The position numbers and the translations under genes were made by a program. The notes beneath the pieces are model-generated. The model had not been told where the DNA came from and made no database searches. It saw nothing but the letters and a program-made list of their open reading frames with translations. This document shows, one piece after another, positions 1 to 8,665 of a stretch of DNA of 64,000 nt. Position 1 is the first letter of the stretch. The number at the start of each line of letters is the position of its first letter. Source of the stretch: Amycolatopsis oliviviridis (GTDB taxonomy: Bacteria; Actinomycetota; Actinomycetes; Mycobacteriales; Pseudonocardiaceae); the NCBI RefSeq assembly GCF_014654365.1, contig NZ_BNAY01000012.1, positions 199,807 through 263,806 of the forward strand. Direction: 5' to 3'.

Positions 1-60
1 CCGCGACGGGCGGCCTCGCGGCCGGCCGGTCCGCCGGTCAAGGCGTCGGAAAAGAGCTAG
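1..60 (+). CDS. 3' end of a gene, probably ribonuclease E/G (partial)
   Basis: Frame 1 is open from the window edge to a TAG at 58-60 and encodes a short basic, proline-rich tail containing RRAASRPAGPPV. In actinobacteria the gene just upstream of rplU is the RNase E/G gene rne, whose C-terminus is a basic low-complexity tail of this sort. The identity rests on position and composition only, since no catalytic domain is inside the window. Confidence 0.5.
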   Translation, partial: PRRAASRPAGPPVKASEKS

Positions 61-112
61 TGAACACCGTGAGGCACCCCGGTGTGATCGCATCGGGGAG
101 CCCCACGTAACC

Positions 113-142
113 TATAGAACGGCCCGCCACCTAGCGGCGGGC
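113..142 (+). promoter_or_regulatory. rplU leader: possible -10 box and hairpin
   Basis: TATAGA at 113-118 could be a -10 element for the rplU-rpmA transcript, although no good -35 is visible. It is followed by a perfect 7-bp hairpin, GCCCGCC (122-128) and GGCGGGC (136-142), in the untranslated leader. Ribosomal protein leaders often carry autoregulatory structures, so this may be one, or it may be a weak terminator of the upstream gene. Confidence 0.3.
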
Positions 143-229
143 ACCTTGCGCAGAACCTGGACCACCGAGACTTCCCGGTGGGCCGGTCACGCAAGCCCCC
201 ACCCGTTGTCGAGTAAGCAGGAGACTTCC

Positions 230-544
230 GTGTCGGCGTACGCGATCGTCAAGACTGGCGGCAAGCAGTACAAGGTGGCCGTCGGCGACGTCGTCGAGGT
301 CGAGAAGCTCGAAGGCGAGCCGGGTACCGAGCACACCTTCCCCGCGGTCCTTTTTGTGGATGGTGGCGACGTCACCACGGACGCCGACGCGCTGGCGAAG
401 GTCTCGGTCACCGGCAAGGTCGTCGAGCAGACCAAGGGTCCGAAGATCCGGATCCACAAGTTCAAGAACAAGACCGGCTACCACAAGCGCCAGGGTCACC
501 GGCAGAAGCTGACCCGCGTCGAGGTCACCGGCATCTCCAAGTAG
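230..544 (+). CDS. rplU: 50S ribosomal protein L21
   Basis: Encodes the 104-aa L21 protein of the large ribosomal subunit, which binds 23S rRNA. The sequence begins with the family signature SAYAIVKTGGKQYKV and ends with a basic segment (TGYHKRQGHRQKLTRV) typical of L21. The GTG at 230 is preferred over upstream in-frame ATGs because AGCAGGAG sits 8 bases before it and because the product then has the usual family length. It is the first gene of the rplU-rpmA pair, 37 bases before rpmA, and is probably cotranscribed with it. Confidence 0.96.
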   Translation: MSAYAIVKTGGKQYKVAVGDVVEVEKLEGEPGTEHTFPAVLFVDGGDVTTDADALAKVSVTGKVVEQTKGPKIRIHKFKNKTGYHKRQGHRQKLTRVEVTGISK

Positions 545-581
545 GACTTCTCCGGATCTTCGTCAGAAAGAGGATTGAGCC

Positions 582-839
582 ATGGCTCACAAGAAGGGTG
601 CGTCCAGCTCCCGCAACGGTCGCGATTCGAACGCGCAGCGTCTGGGCGTCAAGCGTTACGGCGGCCAGGAGGTGAACGCGGGCGAGATCCTGATCCGCCA
701 GCGTGGCACCAAGTTCCACCCCGGCGTGAACGTCGGCCGTGGCGGCGACGACACGCTGTTCGCGCTGGCCGCCGGTGCGGTCCAGTTCGGCGAGAAGCGC
801 GGCCGCAAGACGGTCAACATCGTGCCGACCGAAGCCTGA
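582..839 (+). CDS. rpmA: 50S ribosomal protein L27
   Basis: Encodes the 85-aa L27 protein, whose N-terminal arm reaches toward the peptidyl transferase centre. The protein starts MAHKKGASSSRNGRDS, the normal bacterial L27 N-terminus without the cleaved extension seen in Firmicutes, and contains the conserved block RQRGTKFHPG. AGAAAGAGGA lies upstream of the ATG. The gene follows rplU, as in most bacteria, and is closed by a strong hairpin terminator before obg. Confidence 0.97.
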   Translation: MAHKKGASSSRNGRDSNAQRLGVKRYGGQEVNAGEILIRQRGTKFHPGVNVGRGGDDTLFALAAGAVQFGEKRGRKTVNIVPTEA

Positions 840-866
840 GTTTCGGCTTCGAGTTAGAACCTCTGA

Positions 867-910
867 CGAGGGGTGGGCCGGAATATCCGGGCCCACCCCT
901 CGTTTGTTTT
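867..910 (+). terminator. Intrinsic terminator after rplU-rpmA
   Basis: CGAGGGGTGGGC (867-878) pairs perfectly with GCCCACCCCTCG (891-902), with a 12-nt loop that itself contains a CCGG/CCGG core. The stem is followed directly by a T-rich run (TTTGTTTTGTGT). This is one of the few classical stem plus T-tract terminators in the window, and it separates the ribosomal protein genes from obg. Confidence 0.85.
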
Positions 911-952
911 GTGTATCCCCTTTTTCTTTTCGCGAGTGAATAGAGGCAAGTC

Positions 953-2416
953 ATGGCGTCCCGGTTCGTGGACCGCGCGGTGATCCATCTGGCCGCCGGT
1001 GACGGTGGGAACGGCTGCGCCTCGGTGCACCGCGAGAAGTTCAAGCCCCTCGGCGGCCCGGACGGCGGCAACGGCGGCAACGGCGGCGACGTCCTGCTGA
1101 TCGTGGACCCGAATGTCCACACGCTGCTCGACTTCCACTTCCGCCCGCACGCCCGCGCCGGCAACGGCAAGCTGGGCCAGGGCGGCAACCGCGCCGGTGC
1201 GGCGGGGGAGACGCTGGAGATGCGCGTCCCGTCCGGCACCGTCGTGATGACCGAGGACGGCGAGATCCTGGCCGACCTGGTCGGCCCCGGCACCACCTTC
1301 GTCGCCGCGCAGGGTGGCCGCGGTGGTCTCGGAAACGCGGCACTGGCCTCGAAGGCCCGCCGGGCACCCGGCTTCGCGCTGCTGGGCGAGCCGGGGGAGA
1401 CCCGCGACCTCGTCCTGGAACTGCGTTCGGTCGCCGACGTCGGCCTGCTCGGCTTCCCGTCCGCGGGCAAGTCGTCGCTGATCTCGGTGCTGTCCGCGGC
1501 CAAGCCGAAGATCGCCGACTACCCGTTCACCACGCTGGTGCCGAACCTGGGCGTGATCACCGCCGGGTCGACGGTGTTCACCATGGCCGACGTGCCGGGA
1601 CTGATCCCCGGTGCCAGCGAGGGCAAGGGCCTCGGCCTCGACTTCCTGCGCCACATCGAACGCTGCGCGGTGCTGGTGCACGTCATCGACTGCGCCACCT
1701 TCGAACCCGGGCGCGACCCACTGTCCGATATGGACGCACTCGAAGAGGAACTCGCGCGCTACACCCCGAGCCTCGGCGGGGACCTCGCCGACCGGCCGCG
1801 GGTGGTGGTGCTGAACAAGATCGACATCCCGGACGCCGCCGAACTCGCCGAGTTCGTGCGCCCGGAACTGGAAGCCCGCGGGCTCAGTGTGTTCGAGATC
1901 TCCACGGCGTCGCGGCAGGGCCTGAAGGAACTGACCTACGCGCTCGCCGCCGTCGTCGAGAAGTACCGCGCCGACCAGCCCGTCCCGGAACCGGCGCAGG
2001 TCGTGCTCCGGCCGCTGGCGGTCGACGACGCCGGCTTCACCGTCGAGCTCGACCCGGAGGAGGAAGGCGCGTTCATCATCCGCGGCTCCCGTCCGGAGCG
2101 GTGGATCCGGCAGACCAACTTCGGCAACGACGAAGCGGTGGGTTACCTCGCGGACCGGCTCAACCGGCTGGGTGTCGAGGAAGTACTGGCACGCAAGGGC
2201 GCCGTACCCGGCAGCCCCGTCACCATCGGCGACGTCCAGTTCGAGTGGGAGCCCTCGACCCCGGCCGGGGTCGCGGTGCACCTGTCGGGCCGGGGCACGG
2301 ACGTGCGGCTGGAGAACACCAGCCGGATCGGTGCCGCCGAACGTAAAGAAGCCCGCCGGATCCGCCGTGACGGTCCGGACGGCGTCGAAGACGAAGACGA
2401 GATGGACGACGAGTGA
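953..2416 (+). CDS. obgE: Obg family GTPase (ObgE/CgtA)
   Basis: Ribosome-associated GTPase involved in 50S assembly and stress signalling. The 487-aa protein has the glycine-rich Obg fold (about 1-160), then the G domain with P-loop GFPSAGKS at 167-174, the DYPFTTLVPNLG switch region, DVPGL and NKID. A C-terminal OCT domain and an acidic tail (EDEDEMDDE) complete it. The acidic tail and OCT domain are usual in actinobacterial Obg. The ATG at 953 is preceded by AGAGGCAAG. The gene overlaps proB by four bases (GTGA), so the two are translationally coupled. Confidence 0.97.
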   Translation: MASRFVDRAVIHLAAGDGGNGCASVHREKFKPLGGPDGGNGGNGGDVLLIVDPNVHTLLDFHFRPHARAGNGKLGQGGNRAGAAGETLEMRVPSGTVVMTEDGEILADLVGPGTTFVAAQGGRGGLGNAALASKARRAPGFALLGEPGETRDLVLELRSVADVGLLGFPSAGKSSLISVLSAAKPKIADYPFTTLVPNLGVITAGSTVFTMADVPGLIPGASEGKGLGLDFLRHIERCAVLVHVIDCATFEPGRDPLSDMDALEEELARYTPSLGGDLADRPRVVVLNKIDIPDAAELAEFVRPELEARGLSVFEISTASRQGLKELTYALAAVVEKYRADQPVPEPAQVVLRPLAVDDAGFTVELDPEEEGAFIIRGSRPERWIRQTNFGNDEAVGYLADRLNRLGVEEVLARKGAVPGSPVTIGDVQFEWEPSTPAGVAVHLSGRGTDVRLENTSRIGAAERKEARRIRRDGPDGVEDEDEMDDE

Positions 2417-3522
2417 GTTCAACCCGGGTGGCGATCGCCGACGCGAAGCGTGTGGTCGTCAAGGTCGGTTCCTCCGCACTGACCACCGCCGGCGACGGCC
2501 TCGACGTGGCCAGGCTGGACGCGTTGGTGGACGCGATCGCCGACCGGGTCTCCCGCGGCACGCAGATCGTGCTGGTGTCCTCGGGCGCGATCGGCGCGGG
2601 ACTCGCGCCGCTCTCGCTCGGCAAGCGGCCGCGTGACCTCGCCACCCAGCAGGCCGCGGCCAGTGTCGGCCAGCTGGCGCTGGCCCACGCCTATGCCGAG
2701 TCGTTCGGCCGGTTTTCCCTGACCGTGGGCCAGGTTCTGCTGACGTCGGACGACGTCGTGCGCCGGGCGCACTACCGCAACGCGCAGAACACGTTCACCC
2801 GGCTGCTGGCCCTCGGCGCGGTTCCCGTGGTCAACGAGAACGACACCGTGGCCACCGAAGAGATCCGCTTCGGCGACAACGACCGGCTGGCCGCGCTGGT
2901 GGCTCACCTGATCGGCGCCGACGCACTCGTCCTGCTGTCCGATGTGGACGGTCTGTACGACGGGGATCCCCGTGACGGCGCGACCCGCAAGATCGCCGAA
3001 GTCGCCGGGGAGTCCGATGTGGACGGCATCACGGTCGGCATGTCGAGCTCCGGGCTCGGTACCGGCGGCATGGTCTCGAAACTCGCGGCGGCCCGTACCG
3101 CCGCCGGCGCCGGGATCCCGGTCCTCCTCGCCGCCGCTTCCGAGGCCGCGCGCGCCCTCACCACCGCCGAGGTCGGCACCGCGTTCGCCGCCGCGGACTC
3201 CCGTCTTTCGGCCCGCCGCTTCTGGCTGGGCTACGCCGCGGGCGCGTCCGGGAAACTGCACCTCGACGATGGTGCGGTCGCGGCCGTCGTCCGTCGTCGC
3301 CGCTCCCTGCTCGCCGCCGGGATCACCGGCGTCGACGGTGACTTCCAGGCGGGCGACGTCGTCGACCTGGTCGACCTCCGGCAGCGGACCGTGGCGCGCG
3401 GCGTCGTGGCCTTCGACTCGGGTGAACTGCCCGACCTCATCGGGCGCTCCAGCCACGACCTCCCCGCGGAGCAGCGGCGCGAGGTCGTCCATGCGGACGA
3501 CCTCGTCCCGCTTCGCCGTTAG
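2413..3522 (+). CDS. proB: Glutamate 5-kinase
   Basis: Catalyses ATP-dependent phosphorylation of L-glutamate, the first step of proline synthesis. The 369-aa protein has the amino-acid kinase domain (VVVKVGSSALT near the start, VLVSSGAIGAG, PVVNENDTV, RFGDNDRLAALVA, DVDGLYDGDP) and a C-terminal PUA domain from about residue 270. The GTG start overlaps the obg stop. The gene converges on the anti-sigma-like gene with a 4-bp overlap (TTAG, 3519-3522). Confidence 0.96.
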   Translation: MSSTRVAIADAKRVVVKVGSSALTTAGDGLDVARLDALVDAIADRVSRGTQIVLVSSGAIGAGLAPLSLGKRPRDLATQQAAASVGQLALAHAYAESFGRFSLTVGQVLLTSDDVVRRAHYRNAQNTFTRLLALGAVPVVNENDTVATEEIRFGDNDRLAALVAHLIGADALVLLSDVDGLYDGDPRDGATRKIAEVAGESDVDGITVGMSSSGLGTGGMVSKLAAARTAAGAGIPVLLAAASEAARALTTAEVGTAFAAADSRLSARRFWLGYAAGASGKLHLDDGAVAAVVRRRRSLLAAGITGVDGDFQAGDVVDLVDLRQRTVARGVVAFDSGELPDLIGRSSHDLPAEQRREVVHADDLVPLRR

Positions 3523-4304
3523 GGCACCAACCCTGGATTGACCGCGATTTCCTGGAGCTGAGCCGAGGTCAGCGTCGGTTCGGCACGCTGCACCGGCAAG
3601 TCGGCGCCTTCGCCGGAGTCAAGGGCGCCGCTGTTGTTCGTGCTGATGGTGATGGTGGCGCTCGGCCGGTAGAGCCGGGTCGTATGGGTGGTCAGGCCCG
3701 CGTGGTTCTGAGAACCCAGCTCGATCAGGCCACCCTCGGCGATCTGCCGCTGGGAACAGGCGTCGCTCTTGGGCAGGTCACGGGCCGCGCAATTCGCCAT
3801 CCCGTAGCCGGGCGGCGGGCCTATCCGGACGTAAACCGCGCCCGTGCCGCGCTCATCGCTCACTCGCACGCCGAGGAAGTAGAACATGGGCGCGCCCTCG
3901 GTCTCCCCGGCCCGGATGAAGTTCAGCAGGAACGGATCCGCCGGCGGGGTCTCACCGGGGATGGTGATCCTTTCGATCCGCACCCCGGGCGCGAGCCGGG
4001 ACCGCACCGCGGCACTGACGACGCAGCTCAACCGGGTGCGTACCTGCTGCTCGGTCTCGTCGGAGGTTTTCGTTCCGCAGTGGTCTCCCGCGACGGGCTC
4101 GTCGGACCGCGGTGGCGCGATCACCATGAAGGCCGCCCCGAGGATCGCCACCACGGCGAGCGCGGCACCCGCGATCCCGGCCGAGAGGCGGCGTCGGCGT
4201 GACCGCCGGCCCGCGGCGAGAACACCGTCTTCGGTGAGCCCGATCGGGGGCTCGGCTTCCGTCACGTACTCCGTCAGCGCGGAGCGGACATCGAGGTCGT
4301 CCAT
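3519..4304 (-). CDS. Anti-sigma factor-like single-pass membrane protein
   Basis: A 261-aa protein with a cytoplasmic N-terminus of about 45 residues (LTEDGVLAAGRRSRRRR just before the membrane), one hydrophobic segment at about 43-63, and an extracellular region with two cysteines. It begins 2 nt after the sigma-factor gene stop and has its own GGAG. The pairing with a SigE-family sigma gene and the topology suggest it controls that sigma factor. I see no HxxxCxxC zinc anti-sigma motif, so the assignment is by context and topology. The far C-terminal region matches no family I recognise. Confidence 0.6.
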   Translation of the reverse strand: MDDLDVRSALTEYVTEAEPPIGLTEDGVLAAGRRSRRRRLSAGIAGAALAVVAILGAAFMVIAPPRSDEPVAGDHCGTKTSDETEQQVRTRLSCVVSAAVRSRLAPGVRIERITIPGETPPADPFLLNFIRAGETEGAPMFYFLGVRVSDERGTGAVYVRIGPPPGYGMANCAARDLPKSDACSQRQIAEGGLIELGSQNHAGLTTHTTRLYRPSATITISTNNSGALDSGEGADLPVQRAEPTLTSAQLQEIAVNPGLVP

Positions 4305-4306
4305 GA

Positions 4307-4798
4307 CTACTCCTTGCTCGTCGAAGAGGGAAGTACCGCGCGCAGTGCCTCGACTCCGCGGGCGGTTTGGCTCTTGACCGTCCCTTCGGCGACGCCAAGC
4401 AGCGAAGCCACTTCAGCGACCGAAAGGTCTTCGAGGAAGCGAAGAACGACCATCGCGCGCTGGCGCGGCGTCAGGCCGCTGAGTACTCGTTCGAGGTCGA
4501 TCCGGTCGTGGCTGTCGTGACCCGGTGGCGCGGCTCGTTCGGGCGGCGACGAGGTCACCACTTCGCGGCCGTGCCTGCGCCGCCCCTTGAGGAAGGCGTT
4601 CAGCAGGATCCGGCGCGCGTAGGCGTCGACGGTGTCCGGCCGCACCCGTCGCCAGCGCCGGTACAACTGGATGAACGTGGCCTGCACCAGGTCCTCGGCG
4701 CCGTGCCAGTCGCCGCACATGCCGAACGCCAGTCGTCGGAACCGCTGTACGCGGGCCTGGAAATACTCGCTGAAGTCGGCGTCTCTCGCTTGTCCCAC
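4307..4798 (-). CDS. SigE-family (SigE/ECF-like) RNA polymerase sigma factor
   Basis: Sigma-70 family protein of about 163 aa. Region 2 contains the AEDLVQATFIQLYRRW block and region 4 contains LTPRQRAMVVLRFLEDLSVAEVA followed by GVAEGTVKSQTARG, the helix-turn-helix that reads the -35. The GTG at 4798 is chosen because GAGGGGGTGG lies upstream. A GTG at 4825 would add nine residues but has no clear ribosome-binding site. The gene is the first of a two-gene unit with the membrane protein downstream, a usual arrangement for a sigma factor with its regulator. Confidence 0.88.
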   Translation of the reverse strand: MGQARDADFSEYFQARVQRFRRLAFGMCGDWHGAEDLVQATFIQLYRRWRRVRPDTVDAYARRILLNAFLKGRRRHGREVVTSSPPERAAPPGHDSHDRIDLERVLSGLTPRQRAMVVLRFLEDLSVAEVASLLGVAEGTVKSQTARGVEALRAVLPSSTSKE

Positions 4799-4877
4799 CG
4801 GCCACCCCCTCTTCTGTCCCTGCACTCTCTAGTCCGGCGGGGGCCCGAAAGGTTCAAGCGACAGCAGGGGACCTTTG

Positions 4878-5513
4878 CTATCGCTTCCCCGCGTCGGAGA
4901 GGTGACCGACGAGGCGTGCCAGCTGGTCGCCGTAGGCCTCGGCGAACTCGGCCGAGTCGGGCGCCTGGCCCGAGACCGCCCGGACGATGCGGGGGAGCGC
5001 CAGCGCGGCGCTGGACGCGGCCATGAAGATCACCAGCAGGAACGCCGGATCGAGATCGGCGGGCAGTTCACCCGCGGCCTGACGGGCCCGGACGTACTCC
5101 ACCTGGTTCTGGAGGAAACCGCGCTGATCCTCGACGCCTATCGCGTCGGGAGCGCCGTCGGTCAGGTTCTCCCAGAGGAACAGCCTGGCGAGATCGTGGT
5201 CCCTGACGCCCGACTGGACGAAGAACCGGACCACTTCGGCGAACGGCTTGTCGTGGTCGGCAACAGCGGCGTAGTCGTCGTACATCGTCGCGGTCAGCGC
5301 GGTGTACAGCCCTTCCTTGCCGCCGAAGTAGTACGAGATCAACTGCTTGTTCACGCCCGCTCTCGCGGCGATCTCGCTGACACGCGCCGCCGCGTAGCCC
5401 TTCGCGCCGAACTCGGCCTTCGCGGCCTCCAAGAGCTGCGCCTTGGTGCGCTCGGGATCGCGCTGGCGTTCGACGGGGGCGCGGCGAGGGCTGCGCGAGG
5501 CGGCTTCGGACAT
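4878..5513 (-). CDS. TetR family transcriptional regulator
   Basis: A 211-aa regulator with an N-terminal TetR helix-turn-helix (RTKAQLLEAAKAEF, then RVSEIAARAGVNKQLISYYFGGKEGLY at about 38-64) and a helical ligand-binding C-terminus. It is divergent from the flavin monooxygenase at 5601. The 87-bp gap holds repeats overlapping a promoter. The likely role is local repression of the monooxygenase and of itself. The ligand is unknown. Confidence 0.88.
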   Translation of the reverse strand: MSEAASRSPRRAPVERQRDPERTKAQLLEAAKAEFGAKGYAAARVSEIAARAGVNKQLISYYFGGKEGLYTALTATMYDDYAAVADHDKPFAEVVRFFVQSGVRDHDLARLFLWENLTDGAPDAIGVEDQRGFLQNQVEYVRARQAAGELPADLDPAFLLVIFMAASSAALALPRIVRAVSGQAPDSAEFAEAYGDQLARLVGHLSDAGKR

Positions 5514-5539
5514 GAGATCACCTTAGTCGCTGACTCTTT

Positions 5540-5580
5540 CAAACGTTTGGTTGACTTTATTATCCGTCTGGTTGATAGTA
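5540..5580 (+). promoter_or_regulatory. Promoter and candidate TetR operator for the monooxygenase
   Basis: CAAACGTTTG at 5540-5549 is a perfect 10-bp palindrome. TTGACT (5551-5556) and GATAGT (5574-5579) are spaced by 17 bp and fit a -35/-10 pair for the plus-strand gene. A direct repeat, GTTTGGTTGA (5545-5554) and GTCTGGTTGA (5567-5576), recurs at 22 bp and covers both promoter elements. A repressor bound here would block the promoter. Confidence 0.5.
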
Positions 5581-5600
5581 GGTCGAGGAGAGGAGATCTC

Positions 5601-6875
5601 ATGACCACGAGAATCGCGATCATCGGTGGCGGCACGGGTGGGCTCTGCTTGGCGCAAGGGCTGCGCAAGGCGGGAATCGACGTGTCAGTCCACGAACGCA
5701 GCCGTACCCGGACCGAACGCCTGCAGGGCTATCGCGTGCACATCAACCCGCACGGCTCGGCCGCACTGCACGAATGCCTGCCGCCCGGACTCTGGCAACG
5801 GTTCCTGGCCACCACCGGCACCACGAGCGGCCCGTTCACGTTCGTGACGGAGCGGCTGCGGGACCTGATGGTGATCGACAGTGAACTGACGTCGAGCCCT
5901 GATCCCGCGTCGGACCACCACTCGGTCAGCCGGATCAGCCTGCATCAGGTGCTGTCCGACGGGCTCGACGGAGTTCTGCACCACGGCAAGGAGTTCGTCG
6001 GCTACCGCCGTGAGGGGGAGGTGGTCGTCTGCGAGTTCGCCGACGGCAGCACCGTCGAGGCCGACCTGGTCATCGGAGCCGATGGTGCCAACTCCCGGGT
6101 GCGCAAACAGTTCCTGCCCGAAGCCGGCCGGGTCGACACCGGGATCATCGCGATCGCGGGCAAACACCCGCTGACCGAAGAGACCCGCAAGCGCTTGCCC
6201 GCCCGGCTCACCGACGGCCCGAGCCTGGTGATGCCGCGTACCGGCGCCGGCCTGTTCACCGCGCCGCACGAGCTGACCGGCGCTTCGTCGGTCAACGACG
6301 AGACCCTCGGCTACGACCCCGTCCTGTTCGACAACACCGCGAGCTACGTCATGTGGGCGTTCGCGGCGGACAACCGGCGCTACCCGGACAATGTGTCCTC
6401 ATTGGACGGTGAAGCCCTGCGGGCCTTGGTGCTGGACCTGATCGACGGCTGGGACCCCGCGTTCAAGGACCTGGTCGCCGGATCGCCCGCGGGGTCGGTG
6501 TCCCGGCTGCCGATCTTCACCTCGAAGCCCGTCGAGCCCTGGCCGACGAGCAACATCACCCTGCTCGGCGACGCGATCCACAGCATGACCCCGTTCCGCG
6601 GCATCGGCGCGAACACCGCGCTCCGGGACGCGCGACTGCTGTGCCGCAACCTCGTCGAGGCGCGGAAGACCGGCGGGACGCGCACCGCGATCGCCGACTA
6701 CGAGCAACGGATGCGCGCTTACGGCTTCGCGGCGGTGCGCGAATCGGAGCGCAGCGCCCGTCAGTTCGTGTCCGAGAACCGCGCGGGCCGGACGATGGCG
6801 CGCGGGATGTTCCGCTTCTTCCAGGCCGTTCCCCCGTTGAAGCGCAAGGTCTTCAGCGACCACGGCGACTCATAG
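5601..6875 (+). CDS. FAD-dependent monooxygenase (PHBH/TetX-like fold)
   Basis: A 424-aa group A flavoprotein monooxygenase. GGGTGGLCLAQ (about 9-19) is the Rossmann FAD site, GADGANSRVRK is the DG motif, and LLGDAIHSMTPFRGIGAN is the GD motif contacting the FAD ribityl chain. The sequence style resembles TetX-like and aromatic hydroxylases, so it probably hydroxylates a small planar or polyketide-like molecule using NAD(P)H and oxygen. The ATG at 5601 is preceded by AGGAGAGGAG. The open frame extends 242 codons further upstream, but that stretch is antisense to the TetR gene. It ends 6 bp inside the convergent argS. Confidence 0.88.
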   Translation: MTTRIAIIGGGTGGLCLAQGLRKAGIDVSVHERSRTRTERLQGYRVHINPHGSAALHECLPPGLWQRFLATTGTTSGPFTFVTERLRDLMVIDSELTSSPDPASDHHSVSRISLHQVLSDGLDGVLHHGKEFVGYRREGEVVVCEFADGSTVEADLVIGADGANSRVRKQFLPEAGRVDTGIIAIAGKHPLTEETRKRLPARLTDGPSLVMPRTGAGLFTAPHELTGASSVNDETLGYDPVLFDNTASYVMWAFAADNRRYPDNVSSLDGEALRALVLDLIDGWDPAFKDLVAGSPAGSVSRLPIFTSKPVEPWPTSNITLLGDAIHSMTPFRGIGANTALRDARLLCRNLVEARKTGGTRTAIADYEQRMRAYGFAAVRESERSARQFVSENRAGRTMARGMFRFFQAVPPLKRKVFSDHGDS

Positions 6876-8594
6876 CCGGGCCGGTGTGGAGATGCCGAGC
6901 AGCGACAAACCCAGTGTCAGCGTCTTCGACGTGAGTTCGGCCAGCACCAGACGTGAGTCGCGGACACCGGGGCCTTCCGCGGCCAGCACCGGGCACTGTT
7001 CGTAGAACCGCGAGAACACGGCCGCGGTTTCGTAGAGATACGTGCACAGCTTGTGGGGGAGATGCCCGGCGGTCGCCGCGCCGACCGCCTCGGGAAAGCG
7101 GGCCAGGGCGAGTGCCAGTGCCCGCTCCGCGGGATGGCCGAGCAGCACCCGCGCGCCGGTGAGATCTTGATCCGCCTTCGCCAGTACGGAACGGATCCGC
7201 GCGTTGGCGTACTGCAGATAGACCGACGTGTTCCCGGTCTTGGAGAGCATCCGGTCCCAGGAGAAGACGTAGTCGCGTTCGCGATCGCCGGAGAGATCGG
7301 CGTACTTGATCGCACCGATCCCGATCGCCCTGGCGACCTCTTCCCTGATCCCGGGGGAGAGGTCGTCCCGGTCTTCGAGCACTTCGGCGGCGTGGGAGAC
7401 CGCTTCGTCGAGCAGATCGGCGAGTCGGATCGACTCACCCGCCCGGGTCTTCATGGCGCGGCCGTCCTCGCCGAGCACGGTGCCGAACCCGAGATGCTCG
7501 GCCCGATGCTCCTCGCGCAGCCAGCCGGCGGCCCGGCAGACGGCGAACACCATCGCGAAGTGCTGCGCTTGCGGAGCACCGACGACGTAAAGAAGATCGG
7601 TGACCCCGCGTTGTTCCGTCCAGTACCGCAGTGTCGCGAGATCGGTGGCCGCGTAGCCGTAGCCACCGTCCCGTTTCCGCACGATGAGCGGCAGTGGCTC
7701 GCCGTCCCGGTTGCGGAAACCGTCGGGGAAGACGCAGACCGCGCCGTCGCTGATCTCGGTCAGCCCGGCGGACGTCAGATCGTCCACGACCGCGGCGAGA
7801 AACGGGTTGTAGAAGCTCTCACCGTAGACGTCCTCGCTCGACAGGCCGACATCGAGGAGTTCGTAGATTTCAGCGAAATGCCGTGTCGACTCGTCGACCA
7901 GGTGCCGCCACAACGACAACGTCTCCTCGTCGCCGCCTTGCAGGAGCACCACCCGCTGCCGTGATCGGGTCGCGAAGTCTTCGTCGGTGTCGAACTTCGA
8001 CCGGGCGGCCCGATAGAAGTCGTTGAGGTCTCCGAGCGTGTACGGACCCGACGGGCGTTCGTCGAGCAGATGCTCGATCAGCATGCCGAACGGAGTACCC
8101 CAGTCGCCGAGATGGTTGTGCGGGATGACCTCGTGCCCGGCGAACCGCAGCAGCCGCGCGATCGCGTCACCGATGACGGTGGGCCGGAGATGTCCGGCAT
8201 GCATTTCCTTCGCCACGTTCGGGCTGCTGTAGTCGATGGCGATCCGTCGCGGTCGCGTCGTCACCGCGGCGCCCAGCCGCGGGTCGTCGTTGACCGCGGT
8301 CGTCCGGTCTTCCAGCCAGGACGAGCGCAGGGTGAAGTTGAGGAAGCCCGGCCCGGCGACCTCAGGCGGCTCGGCCAGATCGGCGACGTCGAGATGCGAC
8401 GCGATGTCGGCGGCGATCTCCCTCGGCGGCTTGCCGAGGGATCTGCCCAGGCTCATCGCGAGATCGCATTGATAGTCGACCCCGCTCCGCGCGGAGGCCC
8501 GCACCAGGGCGGACGGTGGCTCGATGCCGGTGACGTGGCGAAGGGCTTCCAACACGCGTCGCGCCAATTCCTCGCTTACATCGCCGAACAACAC
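6870..8594 (-). CDS. argS: Arginyl-tRNA synthetase
   Basis: Class I aminoacyl-tRNA synthetase charging tRNA-Arg, 574 aa. It has the N-terminal Add-1 domain, the HIGH-type motif HAGHL within EMHAGHLRPTVIGD, the family block MKTRAGESIRLADLLDEA in place of a canonical KMSKS (as in E. coli ArgS), and the C-terminal DALR anticodon-binding domain. The GTG at 8594 is chosen because GAAGGAGGGAC precedes it. Longer open frames upstream have no homology. It is 71 bp downstream of an MFS transporter on the same strand and not next to lysA-hom, where argS usually lies in actinobacteria, so it may be a second copy (inference). Confidence 0.93.
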   Translation of the reverse strand: MLFGDVSEELARRVLEALRHVTGIEPPSALVRASARSGVDYQCDLAMSLGRSLGKPPREIAADIASHLDVADLAEPPEVAGPGFLNFTLRSSWLEDRTTAVNDDPRLGAAVTTRPRRIAIDYSSPNVAKEMHAGHLRPTVIGDAIARLLRFAGHEVIPHNHLGDWGTPFGMLIEHLLDERPSGPYTLGDLNDFYRAARSKFDTDEDFATRSRQRVVLLQGGDEETLSLWRHLVDESTRHFAEIYELLDVGLSSEDVYGESFYNPFLAAVVDDLTSAGLTEISDGAVCVFPDGFRNRDGEPLPLIVRKRDGGYGYAATDLATLRYWTEQRGVTDLLYVVGAPQAQHFAMVFAVCRAAGWLREEHRAEHLGFGTVLGEDGRAMKTRAGESIRLADLLDEAVSHAAEVLEDRDDLSPGIREEVARAIGIGAIKYADLSGDRERDYVFSWDRMLSKTGNTSVYLQYANARIRSVLAKADQDLTGARVLLGHPAERALALALARFPEAVGAATAGHLPHKLCTYLYETAAVFSRFYEQCPVLAAEGPGVRDSRLVLAELTSKTLTLGLSLLGISTPARL

Positions 8595-8665
8595 GGTGTC
8601 CCTCCTTCGCGCTCGTCGTAGGAGCGCGAGGGTAGCCACCTCGCCACATCGTCGGCGACGGAGTT

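Noticed and set aside
4875..5600. Plus-strand open frame continuing 242 codons upstream of the FAD monooxygenase
   Set aside because: It is antisense to the TetR gene, which has a full helix-turn-helix. The monooxygenase FAD motif starts right after the ATG at 5601 with a good ribosome-binding site.
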